Assembly (NCBI GenBank): GCA_031362985.1
Contig: JANLTO010000160.1
Location: 21,091 to 85,090, forward strand
Source of the DNA: SHZL01 sp031362985
GTDB lineage: Bacteria > Pseudomonadota > Gammaproteobacteria > Xanthomonadales > SZUA-36
Length of the DNA: 64,000 nt
Direction: 5' to 3'
The notes under the pieces are model-generated. The model was not told where the DNA came from. It made no database searches and worked only from the letters and a program-made list of their open reading frames with translations. Every line of letters starts with the position of its first letter. Position 1 is the first letter of the stretch. Both the position numbers and the translations under genes were made by a program. Below, piece by piece: positions 1 through 9,549 of this stretch.

Positions 1-2
1 CC

Positions 3-2558
3 CCCTACCAGGCTGAAATATCCCAGGGCCGGCTCGAAGCCTTGTTGAATTTTCAGCAGATGATTTGTGACCTGACGGGCATGCCCATCGCCAATGCGTC
101 TTTGCTCGATGAAGCGACCGCGGCAGCGGAAGCCATGTCCATGCTGCAGCGCGTCAATCGGAAGTCCAAATCGAACCGGTTCCTGGTGGCCTCGAATGTG
201 CTGCCCCAGACGCACGATGTGGTTCAAAACCGCGCTGCCCAGTTCGGCATAGAGATCGCGACCGGGGACCCCGCCAGGCTACTTCAGGAAAATGAAGCTT
301 TCGGGATACTGCTTCAATACCCAGGCACCGATGGAGAAATAGCCGACTACAAAGAAATGATCCAACAGGCCCATGAGCAAGGCGTGCTCGTTGCCGTGGC
401 CACTGACCTGATGAGCCTTGTTTTGCTCACGCCGCCCGGGGAAATGGGCGCCGATGTGGTACTTGGCTCAGCGCAACGTTTCGGTGTACCCATGTGCTAC
501 GGCGGGCCCCACGCTGCGTTTTTTTCGACCCGGGACGAGCATAAACGAGCCTTGCCCGGGCGCATTATCGGCATGTCGCAAGACACTGCGGGCCGCCCGG
601 CAATGCGCATGGCGCTGCAGACTCGTGAGCAACATATCCGTCGCGACAAGGCTACAAGCAATATCTGCACAGCCCAGGCCCTGCTGGCCGTAATCAGTGG
701 CATGTATGCCGTCTGGCACGGACGCGAGCGCCTGAAGAAAATCGCCCGGCGCATTCACAGACTAACGAGCCTGCTGGTACATGGTACTGTGCAGGCAGGG
801 TTCAGACCTGAATCAAGCACCTGGTTTGACACAGTGACGTTCAAGCTTGATGCCAGCCAGGCAGATGCGATTTATCACAGAGCGCAAGATGCCGGAATCA
901 ACCTGCGCCGTGATGGCAAGACAGTGATCGGGCTTAGCGTCAATGAAAAGACTACCCGCAAGCACATCGAAGCACTGCTGCAAGCATTTACCGGCGAGTC
1001 TGCCCCAATCAACATGGCATCACTTGACCAGCAGCTGGTAGATTCCATTGTGGCGATTCCACCGAATCTGCTTCGCACCAGCGATTTCCTGCAACACCCG
1101 GTTTTCTATCGCTATCACTCCGAAACCGAGATGCTGCGCTACCTGAAGCGCCTGGAAAACAAGGATATGTCACTGGCCCACGCCATGATTTCGCTCGGCT
1201 CGTGCACCATGAAACTCAATGCCACCACGGAAATGATTCCCATCACCTGGGCAGAGTTCAGTGATATCCACCCATTTGCACCGCTGGACCAAGCCCAAGG
1301 ATATCAGCAGCTGTTGCGCGAGCTTGAAAGCATGCTGGTGGTTTGTACCGGCTACGATGCAGTCTCCCTGCAGCCCAATGCCGGCTCCCAGGGGGAATAT
1401 GCGGGTTTGCTCGCAATTAAGCTATACCACGAGTCCCGCGGAGACGCTCAACGAACTGTTTGCCTGATACCCTCATCAGCTCATGGCACCAATCCGGCCA
1501 GCGCGGCAATGGCAGGAATGACCATCGTTGTAGTCAAGTGCGACAGCAACGGAAATGTAGACTTGAATGACCTGAAGGAAAAAGCCCGGGCCAGCGCGGA
1601 AAATCTCTCTGCACTCATGATCACCTACCCTTCCACCCATGGTGTGTTCGAGGAAGACATCAGAGAAATTTGCGATATCGTCCATGAATTCGGTGGGCAG
1701 GTGTATCTCGATGGCGCAAACATGAACGCGCTGGTTGGCTGCGCCGCACCGGGTAAATTCGGAGCTGATGTCTCGCATCTGAACCTGCATAAAACGTTTT
1801 GTATACCGCATGGTGGAGGTGGGCCGGGTGTAGGTCCCATCTGCGTAGGTAAGCACCTGGAGCCATTCCTCCCGGGACACAGCGTGGTGCAGATGGAAGG
1901 TCGCTTTGCCCATAATCCCGCGGTCTCTGCAGCGCCATGGGGCAGCGCCGGAATTCTGCCCATTTCCTGGGCATACATAGCCATGATGGGGCGCGATGGA
2001 CTCACGCGAGCGACCCAGGTCGCCATTCTCAGCGCCAACTACATAGCCAAACGGCTATCTACCGCTTATCCGGTTCTGTACACAGGGCGAAACGGCAGAG
2101 TAGCGCATGAGTGCATCATTGACCTGAGGCCATTCAAAGAATCCTGCGGCATCAGCGAAGAAGACGTGGCAAAACGCCTGATTGATTACGGCTTTCATTC
2201 CCCCACGATGTCTTTTCCGGTTCCCGGCACGCTCATGATTGAACCCACGGAAAGCGAGTCTCTGGCCGAAGTTGAAAGGTTTATAGAAGCCTTACTGAGC
2301 ATCCGCGAAGAAATCCGCGCCGTCGAATCCGGGAAGTCAGACTCCCTGGACAATCCCCTGAAGAACGCCCCTCACACGGTGGAGGACATTGCGGGCAAGT
2401 GGACCCATGCTTACGACAGGCGCCAGGCGGTCTACCCGGTCAGCGGATTGATTGGTCACAAGTTCTGGCCGTCGGTTGGTCGCATAGACAACGTACACGG
2501 CGATCGCAACCTGGTGTGCACTTGTCCGCCCATGGAGGTGTGGATGGCAATGCAATAG
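3..2558 (+). CDS. gcvP: Glycine dehydrogenase (decarboxylating), P-protein, 5' end outside window
   Basis: P-protein of the glycine cleavage system; it decarboxylates glycine with PLP and passes the aminomethyl group to the lipoyl H-protein. The open frame continues to the left edge: codons from position 3 encode PYQAEISQGRLEALLNFQ, a conserved GcvP stretch, so the first in-frame TTG at 42 is not the start. About 852 residues are visible out of the roughly 950 usual for the single-chain form, so about 100 N-terminal residues lie outside. The PLP lysine is in HLNLHKTFCIPHGGGGPG (Lys codon 1791-1793). N- and C-terminal halves are in one chain, unlike the split GcvPA/PB type. The gene converges on lysCA with a 6-nt gap and no obvious terminator of its own. 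gcvT and gcvH are not in view. Confidence 0.97.
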   Translation, partial: PYQAEISQGRLEALLNFQQMICDLTGMPIANASLLDEATAAAEAMSMLQRVNRKSKSNRFLVASNVLPQTHDVVQNRAAQFGIEIATGDPARLLQENEAFGILLQYPGTDGEIADYKEMIQQAHEQGVLVAVATDLMSLVLLTPPGEMGADVVLGSAQRFGVPMCYGGPHAAFFSTRDEHKRALPGRIIGMSQDTAGRPAMRMALQTREQHIRRDKATSNICTAQALLAVISGMYAVWHGRERLKKIARRIHRLTSLLVHGTVQAGFRPESSTWFDTVTFKLDASQADAIYHRAQDAGINLRRDGKTVIGLSVNEKTTRKHIEALLQAFTGESAPINMASLDQQLVDSIVAIPPNLLRTSDFLQHPVFYRYHSETEMLRYLKRLENKDMSLAHAMISLGSCTMKLNATTEMIPITWAEFSDIHPFAPLDQAQGYQQLLRELESMLVVCTGYDAVSLQPNAGSQGEYAGLLAIKLYHESRGDAQRTVCLIPSSAHGTNPASAAMAGMTIVVVKCDSNGNVDLNDLKEKARASAENLSALMITYPSTHGVFEEDIREICDIVHEFGGQVYLDGANMNALVGCAAPGKFGADVSHLNLHKTFCIPHGGGGPGVGPICVGKHLEPFLPGHSVVQMEGRFAHNPAVSAAPWGSAGILPISWAYIAMMGRDGLTRATQVAILSANYIAKRLSTAYPVLYTGRNGRVAHECIIDLRPFKESCGISEEDVAKRLIDYGFHSPTMSFPVPGTLMIEPTESESLAEVERFIEALLSIREEIRAVESGKSDSLDNPLKNAPHTVEDIAGKWTHAYDRRQAVYPVSGLIGHKFWPSVGRIDNVHGDRNLVCTCPPMEVWMAMQ

Positions 2559-2564
2559 GAGCCG

Positions 2565-5180
2565 TCAGTCCTGCCTGACAGGAGCGCCTCTGGGGTCCAG
2601 GAACAGTTCCTCTGCCGGACGACGTCGATTATAGTGCGAAGCCATTACGCGGCCGTACGCGCCTGTATTGGCAATCAGGACTACATCTCCTTCAACAGTG
2701 GGTGGCAGCAAGCGACTTTCCCCCAGCACATCCCCTGACTCACAAATCGGCCCGACAACACGACAGTGCACAGTCGCAGGATGATCAAGCCTGCTGAGAT
2801 TAATGATTTCGTGGTACGAGCCATACAATGCGGGGCGGATTAGCGAATTCATTCCAGTAGCGACCCCGACGTAATGGAGATTACCCTTGTCCTTCAGTTG
2901 CGTCACGCGCGCGAGCAGAACCCCCCCATTGGCAACCAAATACCGTCCCGGCTCAAGCCATAATTCAACATCGACGCCAACCATGGCTGCGCGTAAAACC
3001 TCATCCAGGCGTTCGAGGTCAAAGCCAGGCTGATCCGGATGATCGGGAACCCCCATACCGCCACCGAGGTCCAGCACCCTTACTGCCGGAAAGCGCGGAA
3101 GCACGGCCAGCAAACGCTGTAACTGCTCCTGCCAGACGGATGGATCAATAACCCCACTGCCGGTATGTGCATGCAATCCGGTAACTTGAATATGATGTTT
3201 CTGCAGGTAGCCTGAAAGCTCGCTCGTCTGCTCAAGGCTGATTCCAAATTTGGATTCTTTTCCGGAAGTAATGACCTTGCGATGATGGCCATGGCCGCTT
3301 TCCAAATCCAGCCGCAGAAATAATTCCCGACCGGCAAACAAATCCGGCCACTGCTGCAGCACCCAGGAATTGTCCACAGTTATTCTTACGCCAGCTTCAA
3401 TTCCCTTTGCGTATTCTTCGCGTGGTGCGAAGTTCGGAGTAAACAGGATATCCGCCGGATTGAGTCCAGGGACAACCGACAGCACGTGCTCAACCTCAGC
3501 AAAAGAAACACATTCAAAACCCAGTCCCCGCAGCGCCAGGGTTTGCAAAATACGAGGATGATCATTGGCTTTGACGGAATAAAGCACTCGATGGACCGAG
3601 CGCAATGCCAACAGCTGCTGCGCCGCTATGCGAACAATGTCGAGGTCATAGACATAGGCACATTCGCGCTGACCGAATGCAACAAGTAGCTCCGCTGAAC
3701 GCTTACGCCACCATTCAGGGCTTTTGCTGACGCCACTTGTGCTTTTGTTCAGCTCCGCCCAACTCGGACCAAACTCTGCCCTGCTGCCAGCCTGGGATGA
3801 GATGAGGGTCTGGTGAAGTTTACGCACCAGGTTATCTGCGTGCTCCGCATCAACGACCAAGGTAAGGTTCAGGTCATTAGCCGACTGGGTCACCAGGTGA
3901 ACATTCCGGTCCTGGAACAGATCGAGCGCACTGGACAGTTTTCCAAGTATGGTACGTATGGCATTCCCTACCATGCTGATGGAAACGCAATCCGTTTTCA
4001 CACTCACCTGGCATAAACCGGAAAGATCATCAATAAATCGGGTGAATCGTGATCCATCAGTATCAGCTGCGGACTCCGGATCCAGGGTTACCGTTACGGT
4101 GGATTCTGAAGTAGAAATCAGGTCCACCGAGTACTTATGCTCCTTGAAAACCGCAAATGCATCCGCAAGAAACCCAGCCTGGCGCCACATCGCAGGGTCC
4201 TCCATCGTAATCAGGATAATTCCCTTGCGACTGACAACTCCTTTTACTTGAGGCTGAGATTCACGATCACGTAAACCAATTCGAGTTCCGGGAAATTCCG
4301 GATGCCGCGTGTCTTTGATCCAGAGTGGAATATTATGCCGGCGCGCGGGCTGGATGCTCGGCGGGTGAAGAACTTTGGCACCCATGGATGCCAGTTCCTG
4401 TGCTTCGCTATATCCCAAATGATTGAGTAACCTGGCTTCAGGCACAACGCGGGGATCTGCGGTAAACATTCCAGGTACATCGGTCCAGATTTCGAGTACT
4501 TCGGCTTGTAACCTGGCGGCAAAGCACGCCGCAGACGTGTCCGAGCCTCCGCGTCCCAGAAGGCACGTCTCGCCTTGGTGCCCTGATACGATAAACCCCT
4601 GTGTGATGTGCACCTGCCCAATCGCGGCCAGCCGTGCCTCGAGAGCCGGATCTTCCTCATCCGAGCAGCGCACTGACAAGGGCGAGTGTGCATCGCCGAC
4701 TGCCGCATGCAGCCATTGCCGGGCATCCAGCAGGTTTGCGGGCAAACCAAACTGCCGCAAGACCTCCACGCCAATTGAACTCGACATGAGTTCACCGTGT
4801 GCCCACACCACTGCACGATCACCAGCGCTGCATGGGAACTGGACCCCGGCGCACAGGCGAATCAAATCTTCGAGGTACTGAGTAAATGCTGAATGCTGCT
4901 CAATTCCCAATTGAGCAATCAAGTTCTGATGCTGCCGGTTGATCTCTATGAGGACTTCCTCCCGACCGGCTTTACTCACTTCATTTGCAAGGCGGCCCAG
5001 CAGATCCGTGACTCCGGAAAGGGCTGACACAACGACCAGAATGTGCCGGCCTGATTCAATCGCGTTATGCACCTGCGCTGATATGGTTTTCCAGTACTGG
5101 GGAGAACTGACACTGGTTCCACCAAACTTCAACACGCGCCAGGGGCGGCCTGATGCCCTTCGCAACTCACGGTCTTGCAT
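2565..5180 (-). CDS. Bifunctional aspartate kinase / diaminopimelate decarboxylase fusion
   Basis: Fuses the first and last enzymes of lysine synthesis: aspartate to aspartyl-phosphate, and meso-diaminopimelate to lysine. With the ATG at 5180 the protein has 871 residues. The N-terminal kinase has KFGGTSV (18-24) and GRGGSDTSA (209-217), followed by a tandem ACT region (about 312-460) expected to bind lysine or threonine. The C-terminal PLP decarboxylase has YSVKAN (534-539, PLP Lys537), HTGSG (672-676), GGGMG (706-710), EPGR (743-746) and CESGD (813-817, catalytic Cys). I chose 5180 over an in-frame ATG at 5204 because AGGAG lies 5 nt upstream of 5180, while 5204 has no ribosome site. Such fusions are known in Xanthomonadales. 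The rpoH terminator hairpin sits only about 38 nt upstream. Both active sites look intact. Confidence 0.95.
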   Translation of the reverse strand: MQDRELRRASGRPWRVLKFGGTSVSSPQYWKTISAQVHNAIESGRHILVVVSALSGVTDLLGRLANEVSKAGREEVLIEINRQHQNLIAQLGIEQHSAFTQYLEDLIRLCAGVQFPCSAGDRAVVWAHGELMSSSIGVEVLRQFGLPANLLDARQWLHAAVGDAHSPLSVRCSDEEDPALEARLAAIGQVHITQGFIVSGHQGETCLLGRGGSDTSAACFAARLQAEVLEIWTDVPGMFTADPRVVPEARLLNHLGYSEAQELASMGAKVLHPPSIQPARRHNIPLWIKDTRHPEFPGTRIGLRDRESQPQVKGVVSRKGIILITMEDPAMWRQAGFLADAFAVFKEHKYSVDLISTSESTVTVTLDPESAADTDGSRFTRFIDDLSGLCQVSVKTDCVSISMVGNAIRTILGKLSSALDLFQDRNVHLVTQSANDLNLTLVVDAEHADNLVRKLHQTLISSQAGSRAEFGPSWAELNKSTSGVSKSPEWWRKRSAELLVAFGQRECAYVYDLDIVRIAAQQLLALRSVHRVLYSVKANDHPRILQTLALRGLGFECVSFAEVEHVLSVVPGLNPADILFTPNFAPREEYAKGIEAGVRITVDNSWVLQQWPDLFAGRELFLRLDLESGHGHHRKVITSGKESKFGISLEQTSELSGYLQKHHIQVTGLHAHTGSGVIDPSVWQEQLQRLLAVLPRFPAVRVLDLGGGMGVPDHPDQPGFDLERLDEVLRAAMVGVDVELWLEPGRYLVANGGVLLARVTQLKDKGNLHYVGVATGMNSLIRPALYGSYHEIINLSRLDHPATVHCRVVGPICESGDVLGESRLLPPTVEGDVVLIANTGAYGRVMASHYNRRRPAEELFLDPRGAPVRQD

Positions 5181-5213
5181 GTCTACTCCTGTAATGAATT
5201 GCATGTTGAAACT

Positions 5214-5238
5214 AAAACGGCCTCCGCAGAGGAGGCCG
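5214..5238 (-). terminator. Rho-independent terminator after rpoH, inside the lysCA leader
   Basis: A perfect 8-bp stem, CGGCCTCC / GGAGGCCG (5218-5225 and 5231-5238), closes a 5-nt loop. On the minus strand it is followed directly by TTTT (5214-5217). It lies 28 nt past the rpoH stop and about 38 nt before the lysCA start, so it ends rpoH transcription or acts as an attenuator for the downstream gene. Confidence 0.8.
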
Positions 5239-5265
5239 TCTCGGTGCTACCAGTTCCCTGCAAAA

Positions 5266-6129
5266 TCAGGCTGTCATCGACACTCTCAGCTTCCGCAGGG
5301 CATTGGCTTCGAGTTGGCGAATACGCTCTGCTGAAACATTGTATCTGTCCGCCAGTTCCTGCAAGGTAACCTTGTTTTCATCCTGCAGCCATCGGCAACG
5401 AATGATGTCCTGGCTTCTTTCGTCAAGTTCATCCAGGCCTGAGTACAACAGGGTATCACTGTGGATCTGCCAGTCTTCATCCTCTGCAGCGCTTTCAGGG
5501 CCCTGCAGGTGACTGACGAGAAATGCAGCCGGCGCAACATGAGGTGAATCTTCGTCTGTATTGGCCTGCAAATCGAAACCAACATCCTGGCCTGATAATC
5601 GCGATTCCATTTCAAGGACTACTTCCGGCTTCACACCAAGATCACCGGCAACGGCGGTAACTTCGTCATAGCTGAGCCAGCCAAGGCGTTTCTTGGACTT
5701 GCGCAAATTGAAAAACAATTTTCTCTGCGCTTTGGTCGTGGCAACTTTAACGATGCGCCAATTGCGCAAAATAAACTCGTGCATCTCTGCGCGAATCCAA
5801 TGGACAGCAAACGAAACCAGGCGAACTCCGTGATCCGGGTCAAAACGCTTGACTGCTTTCATCAATCCGATGTTGCCTTCCTGGATCAAATCACCCAAAG
5901 GCAAACCATATCCGGTATAACCCTTAGCTACATGGACAACAAAACGTAAATGCGCCAACACCATGTGACGGGCGGCCTCCAAATCGTCTTCGTCTCTGTA
6001 GCGACGGGCGAGTTCCTGTTCCAATTCCAGTGTCAAGACCGGGATCTTATTGACTTCCTGAATGTAGGCATCAAGGCTGCCCGTTCCCGCAAGGGCTAAC
6101 AGGCGACTCGGTACTAATTCTTTACTCAT
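5266..6129 (-). CDS. rpoH: RNA polymerase heat-shock sigma factor (sigma-32)
   Basis: Directs RNA polymerase to heat-shock promoters. Start set at the ATG at 6129 (MSKELVPSRL, 287 residues; E. coli 284) because AGGAGG lies just upstream; the open frame continues 9 codons further without a ribosome site. Region 2 includes LIQEGNIGLMKAVKRFDP (81-98). The RpoH-specific box QRKLFFNLRK is at 135-144 and separates it from other sigma-70 members. The C-terminal region 4 helix-turn-helix is LQELADRYNVSAERIRQLEA. It lies downstream of ftsE-ftsX, the classical gammaproteobacterial arrangement, after a gap of about 200 nt that probably carries its own promoters. A strong terminator follows. Confidence 0.97.
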   Translation of the reverse strand: MSKELVPSRLLALAGTGSLDAYIQEVNKIPVLTLELEQELARRYRDEDDLEAARHMVLAHLRFVVHVAKGYTGYGLPLGDLIQEGNIGLMKAVKRFDPDHGVRLVSFAVHWIRAEMHEFILRNWRIVKVATTKAQRKLFFNLRKSKKRLGWLSYDEVTAVAGDLGVKPEVVLEMESRLSGQDVGFDLQANTDEDSPHVAPAAFLVSHLQGPESAAEDEDWQIHSDTLLYSGLDELDERSQDIIRCRWLQDENKVTLQELADRYNVSAERIRQLEANALRKLRVSMTA

Positions 6130-6331
6130 AAACCCTCCTGAACAACGAAGAAGCATATCACACCATGCTATCGACGGGCCATGCCTGAACTAACTTTCAC
6201 ATGATCGGATGATGCTGCAGGCGGTCATGCAAAAATTGTTAATGACGGTTGGTTCGACCGTAAAAGTAGAGTATTGTTCAGAATATTACTTCCTTTAAAA
6301 TCATATAGTTATATCTCTGCTGATCTCGATG

Positions 6332-7294
6332 TCAGATCCTTCCCAGGAGTCCACCGCGCCGTAATAGCCAGAGGTATCGCTCTACGGAAACCCAGGCACC
6401 CAAGAAGCCAAGCCCACCACCGGACAGCAGCACCAGGAAAGCCTGTCGAAAGGTCAGGGAACTTAGTCTGAAGGAATTTCCATAGGCATCCAGCAACTGG
6501 TCCAGCGGGGACTGCAGATAGTGCAAACTCATAAAAAGCAAACCGAGCGCCAACGCAGACCCCATGAGGCCATACCAAAACCCAGAATAGAGGAATGGCT
6601 GCCGTATAAAGTTTTCACTCGCGCCGACCAGACTCAGGATTTCGATTTCATCCGACCGATTTGCCACATCCATGCGGATGGTGTTGGCAACGACCACTAC
6701 AACTGCAAGAGAAAAAAGGAGACTAAGAACAGAAACCAGTGCGTTACCAAGAGCCAGCAAACTGGACAGGCGCTTTAGCCATTTGTAGTCCAACTGGACT
6801 ACATCCACGCCTTTTTGCGACTTGAGCCATTCACCCAAGATTTCCAACCCGGCCGCAATGTCCATGTTTGCCATGGCCTTGGGGCGCACCAGCACTACCC
6901 AGGGCAGAGGGTTTGTATCCAGTACATCGAGCGCCTCACCAAATCCGGAAGCAGCTCGAAATTCATCCAGGCCCTGCTGCGGTGAGATGCCCGTGGCGGT
7001 CGCATCCGGCCTCGCATTAATAACCCGCAGCAGTTCGGCGGCATCGTCGGTCGTTTCTGCGGCGTCAAGAAAGACAGTGATCGAACCCCATTCTTCTGCT
7101 CGTAAATCAACTCCCCGCAAATTGTCCAATGAGACGTAAAGCCCTATCGGCAAGGCCATCGCAATGCCAAGCACCAGCACGGTCATTAAAGTCCCTACGC
7201 GGTGGCTCAGCAAAGCCCCAAGACTTGAGAAAAAACTGTAGAGTTGACGTCTGCTCCACGCTCGTACCCAACGCCTGATGCCCGGGCTATTCAT
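6332..7294 (-). CDS. ftsX: Cell-division ABC transporter permease FtsX
   Basis: Membrane partner of FtsE; in relatives the FtsEX complex transmits the cytokinetic signal to periplasmic cell-wall hydrolases rather than transporting a substrate. 320 residues. A basic N-terminal cytoplasmic segment (RRWVRAWSRRQ) is followed by TM1 (about 36-55), a periplasmic domain of about 110 residues, and three C-terminal TM segments with the FtsX permease core. It starts 4 nt beyond the ftsE stop, so translation is probably coupled. It ends about 200 nt before rpoH. Confidence 0.95.
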   Translation of the reverse strand: MNSPGIRRWVRAWSRRQLYSFFSSLGALLSHRVGTLMTVLVLGIAMALPIGLYVSLDNLRGVDLRAEEWGSITVFLDAAETTDDAAELLRVINARPDATATGISPQQGLDEFRAASGFGEALDVLDTNPLPWVVLVRPKAMANMDIAAGLEILGEWLKSQKGVDVVQLDYKWLKRLSSLLALGNALVSVLSLLFSLAVVVVVANTIRMDVANRSDEIEILSLVGASENFIRQPFLYSGFWYGLMGSALALGLLFMSLHYLQSPLDQLLDAYGNSFRLSSLTFRQAFLVLLSGGGLGFLGAWVSVERYLWLLRRGGLLGRI

Positions 7295-7298
7295 CGCA

Positions 7299-7976
7299 TC
7301 ATCTCTGGGTGTTTGCCGGAATATCGTCGATTAGCTGCCCCTTCTGGAGCACGAGCACGCGTTTGTTCATGCGTCGGATCAGGTCGAGATCGTGGCTGGC
7401 AATGAGCACAGTAACACCGAGTTGATTGAGCTGGCGAAACAGCCCGAAAAGTTCTGCTGACAGGTCCGGATCCAAATTTCCTGTTGGCTCGTCGGCGAGC
7501 AAGACTGGGGGCATCCCGACAATCGCCCTGGCGACGCCGACTCTTTGCTGTTCACCCCCGGATAATTCCAACGGCCACGACCTCTCTTTTGCAAACAAGC
7601 CCACTCTGTCCAGTGAAGCTCGCACTCGTTTGCGAATGTCTGCATAACGCAATCCGGCAATCAATAGTGGTAGTGCAACATTGTCAAAAACGCTCTTGTC
7701 CCGCAGCAACTTGTGGTCCTGGAAAATCATTCCAATCCCCTGCCGGACCTTCGGAGCCTGCCGCATTGAGGTGGTACTCAGGTTCCTGCCGCCAACTACG
7801 ACCTGGCCACGTGTTGCCTTCTCAATCATCAGGATCAAACGCAACAAACTGCTTTTACCGGCACCGGAATGCCCTGTCAAAAATGCCATTTCTCCAGCAG
7901 CGATGTGAAAGTTGACATCACTCAGAGCCTGATTACCACCGGCATACCGTTTACTTACATGCTCAAAGCTGATCAT
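7299..7976 (-). CDS. ftsE: Cell-division ABC transporter ATP-binding protein FtsE
   Basis: ATPase of the FtsEX division complex, 225 residues. Walker A is GHSGAGKS (35-42), the ABC signature is LSGGEQQRV (138-146), Walker B is VLLADEP (158-164), and the H-loop region is ASHDLDL. It is followed by ftsX with 4 nt between stop and start. In E. coli and many relatives ftsY precedes ftsE; here the upstream gene, 20 nt away on the same strand, is rhlB. No strong ribosome site is seen before the ATG. Confidence 0.96.
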   Translation of the reverse strand: MISFEHVSKRYAGGNQALSDVNFHIAAGEMAFLTGHSGAGKSSLLRLILMIEKATRGQVVVGGRNLSTTSMRQAPKVRQGIGMIFQDHKLLRDKSVFDNVALPLLIAGLRYADIRKRVRASLDRVGLFAKERSWPLELSGGEQQRVGVARAIVGMPPVLLADEPTGNLDPDLSAELFGLFRQLNQLGVTVLIASHDLDLIRRMNKRVLVLQKGQLIDDIPANTQR

Positions 7977-7996
7977 TACACCAACCGGGTAAGGTA

Positions 7997-9316
7997 TCAG
8001 CTCCCCGGCTTGCGGGGGTGCCGACGAGCGCTCGAGGAGGGCTTTCCGGAAGCGCGGTTTCCACGGACGCCAGTGGGCTTTACCTTGCCGTCACGGCCGG
8101 AATTCGTCCGCGGCGGCCGTGACGCTGGTCTTTGGATGTCCATCAGCAGGCTGGTTGAAACCTGCTCGATTGGAATGGGATAGCCAATGAAGCTTTCAAT
8201 TTCGGGCAAATGAAAAGCATAGTTTTCACAGGCAAAGCTTATGGCCTCGCCCTTGGCTCCCAAGCGCGCAGTGCGGCCAATGCGGTGAACATAATCAGGC
8301 GCATCTTGCGGCAAATCATAGTTGATCACGTGTGTTACGTCCGGGATATGGAGTCCGCGCGCGGCGACATCAGTAGCCACGAGAATTGGCACTTCACCAT
8401 CATGAAATTGTCGCAGCAGATTCTGCCGTGTTTTCTGAGGAACACTTCCCGATATTGCGGCAGCATGGAAACCGTTGGCATTCAATGTTCGCTCGACGCG
8501 GTCCGTGGCCGCACGGGTATTGGTGAACACCATGATGCGTCCACCTTCAAACTGTTTCAACAACCCAGCCAGTAAACGCGGCTTTTCTTCATTGGCAGGG
8601 TAGTAAACGGTTTGGCGAACATGCTCAGAAGTTACCCGCTCCGACTCGACTTTCATGAGTTCCGGCTCATTCATGTGTTCGTAAGCGAGTTCCAGAACGC
8701 GATGAGACAAAGTAGCTGAAAAGAGCAAACACTGCCGTCGCTCGCGAGGAGGCAAACGTCGCAGCACATACCTGATGTCGTTGATAAAGCCTAGGTCGAA
8801 CATCCGGTCTGCTTCGTCCAGTACCATTACTTCGATCTGGTTCAGCTTGAACACATTTTGCTTGAAGAAATCGATTATGCGGCCGGGAGTTCCAATTAGG
8901 ATGTCAACTCCCCGCTCCAGACTTTGACGCTGTTTTTCGTAGTCGACACCGCCATAGGCCAGCCCAAGCTTCAGGTTCGTCTCTGCACCGAGCAACAGGG
9001 CATCTTTGTGTATCTGGATCGCCAACTCTCTCGTGGGAGCAAGCACCAAAGCTCTGGGATGGCGAAGATCGGCCTTTGACTGACTCTTAATCAGCCGCTG
9101 AAATAACACGAGGAGAAAAGCCGCTGTCTTGCCAGTACCTGTTTGCGCCTGTCCCGCAACGTCCGCACCCTTTAAAGCAACCGGCAGAGTCAAGGCCTGG
9201 ATGGGCGTGCAATGCACAAACTTCGCCTGCTCCAAGCCCTTTTTGATTTTCTCGTCAAGATCGAGCTGTGAGAATTCCAGATCGCTCAAGGAGTTGTTGG
9301 TTTGCTCCTGGGTCAT
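7997..9316 (-). CDS. rhlB: DEAD-box ATP-dependent RNA helicase RhlB
   Basis: RNA helicase; in E. coli RhlB is the helicase of the RNase E degradosome. 439 residues. It has a Q motif ending CTPIQ (36-40), motif I AQTGTGKT (57-64), motif Ia PTRELA (94-99), motif II DEAD (167-170), motif III SAT (200-202) and motif VI HRIGRTAR (344-351). Central stretches such as CTPIQALTLP, DILIG and ATDVAARGLHIP match RhlB closely. From about residue 400 the protein ends in a low-complexity basic tail rich in R, P, S and G, typical for RNA contact. The position divergent to trxA-rho is the classical rhlB context, which supports the call over other DEAD-box paralogues. It lies 20 nt upstream of ftsE and may be co-transcribed with it. 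Confidence 0.93.
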   Translation of the reverse strand: MTQEQTNNSLSDLEFSQLDLDEKIKKGLEQAKFVHCTPIQALTLPVALKGADVAGQAQTGTGKTAAFLLVLFQRLIKSQSKADLRHPRALVLAPTRELAIQIHKDALLLGAETNLKLGLAYGGVDYEKQRQSLERGVDILIGTPGRIIDFFKQNVFKLNQIEVMVLDEADRMFDLGFINDIRYVLRRLPPRERRQCLLFSATLSHRVLELAYEHMNEPELMKVESERVTSEHVRQTVYYPANEEKPRLLAGLLKQFEGGRIMVFTNTRAATDRVERTLNANGFHAAAISGSVPQKTRQNLLRQFHDGEVPILVATDVAARGLHIPDVTHVINYDLPQDAPDYVHRIGRTARLGAKGEAISFACENYAFHLPEIESFIGYPIPIEQVSTSLLMDIQRPASRPPRTNSGRDGKVKPTGVRGNRASGKPSSSARRHPRKPGS

Positions 9317-9388
9317 ATACTATCCATATGTGTAAACCAGCTTGGGAAACGGGTTTGGGGTGAATGGCAAAAGTTTGGGCGGCATGGC

Positions 9389-9415
9389 TTGAATATTTTT
9401 GCATGCGCCTTGATA
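9389..9415 (+). promoter_or_regulatory. Candidate sigma-70 promoter of trxA
   Basis: TTGAAT at 9389-9394, then 16 nt, then TGATAT (9411-9416), with an alternative overlapping TATAGT two bases on. It lies in the rhlB/trxA divergent gap, about 135 nt before the trxA start. Weak by sequence alone. Confidence 0.3.
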
Positions 9416-9549
9416 TAGTCTGGCAACTAAGCTGAAATGCGGACCTTGGCTTCTTGTGTGCTACATTTCGGTCCCCGCACACCGATCATATTAACCGCGC
9501 TGCCTCCCATGTACCAGTGGAGATGTACCGCGAAACCGGGAGGAATACC

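Noticed and set aside
5181..5265. Lysine riboswitch upstream of the lysine gene
   Set aside because: Only 85 nt, mostly the rpoH terminator; too short for the lysine aptamer.
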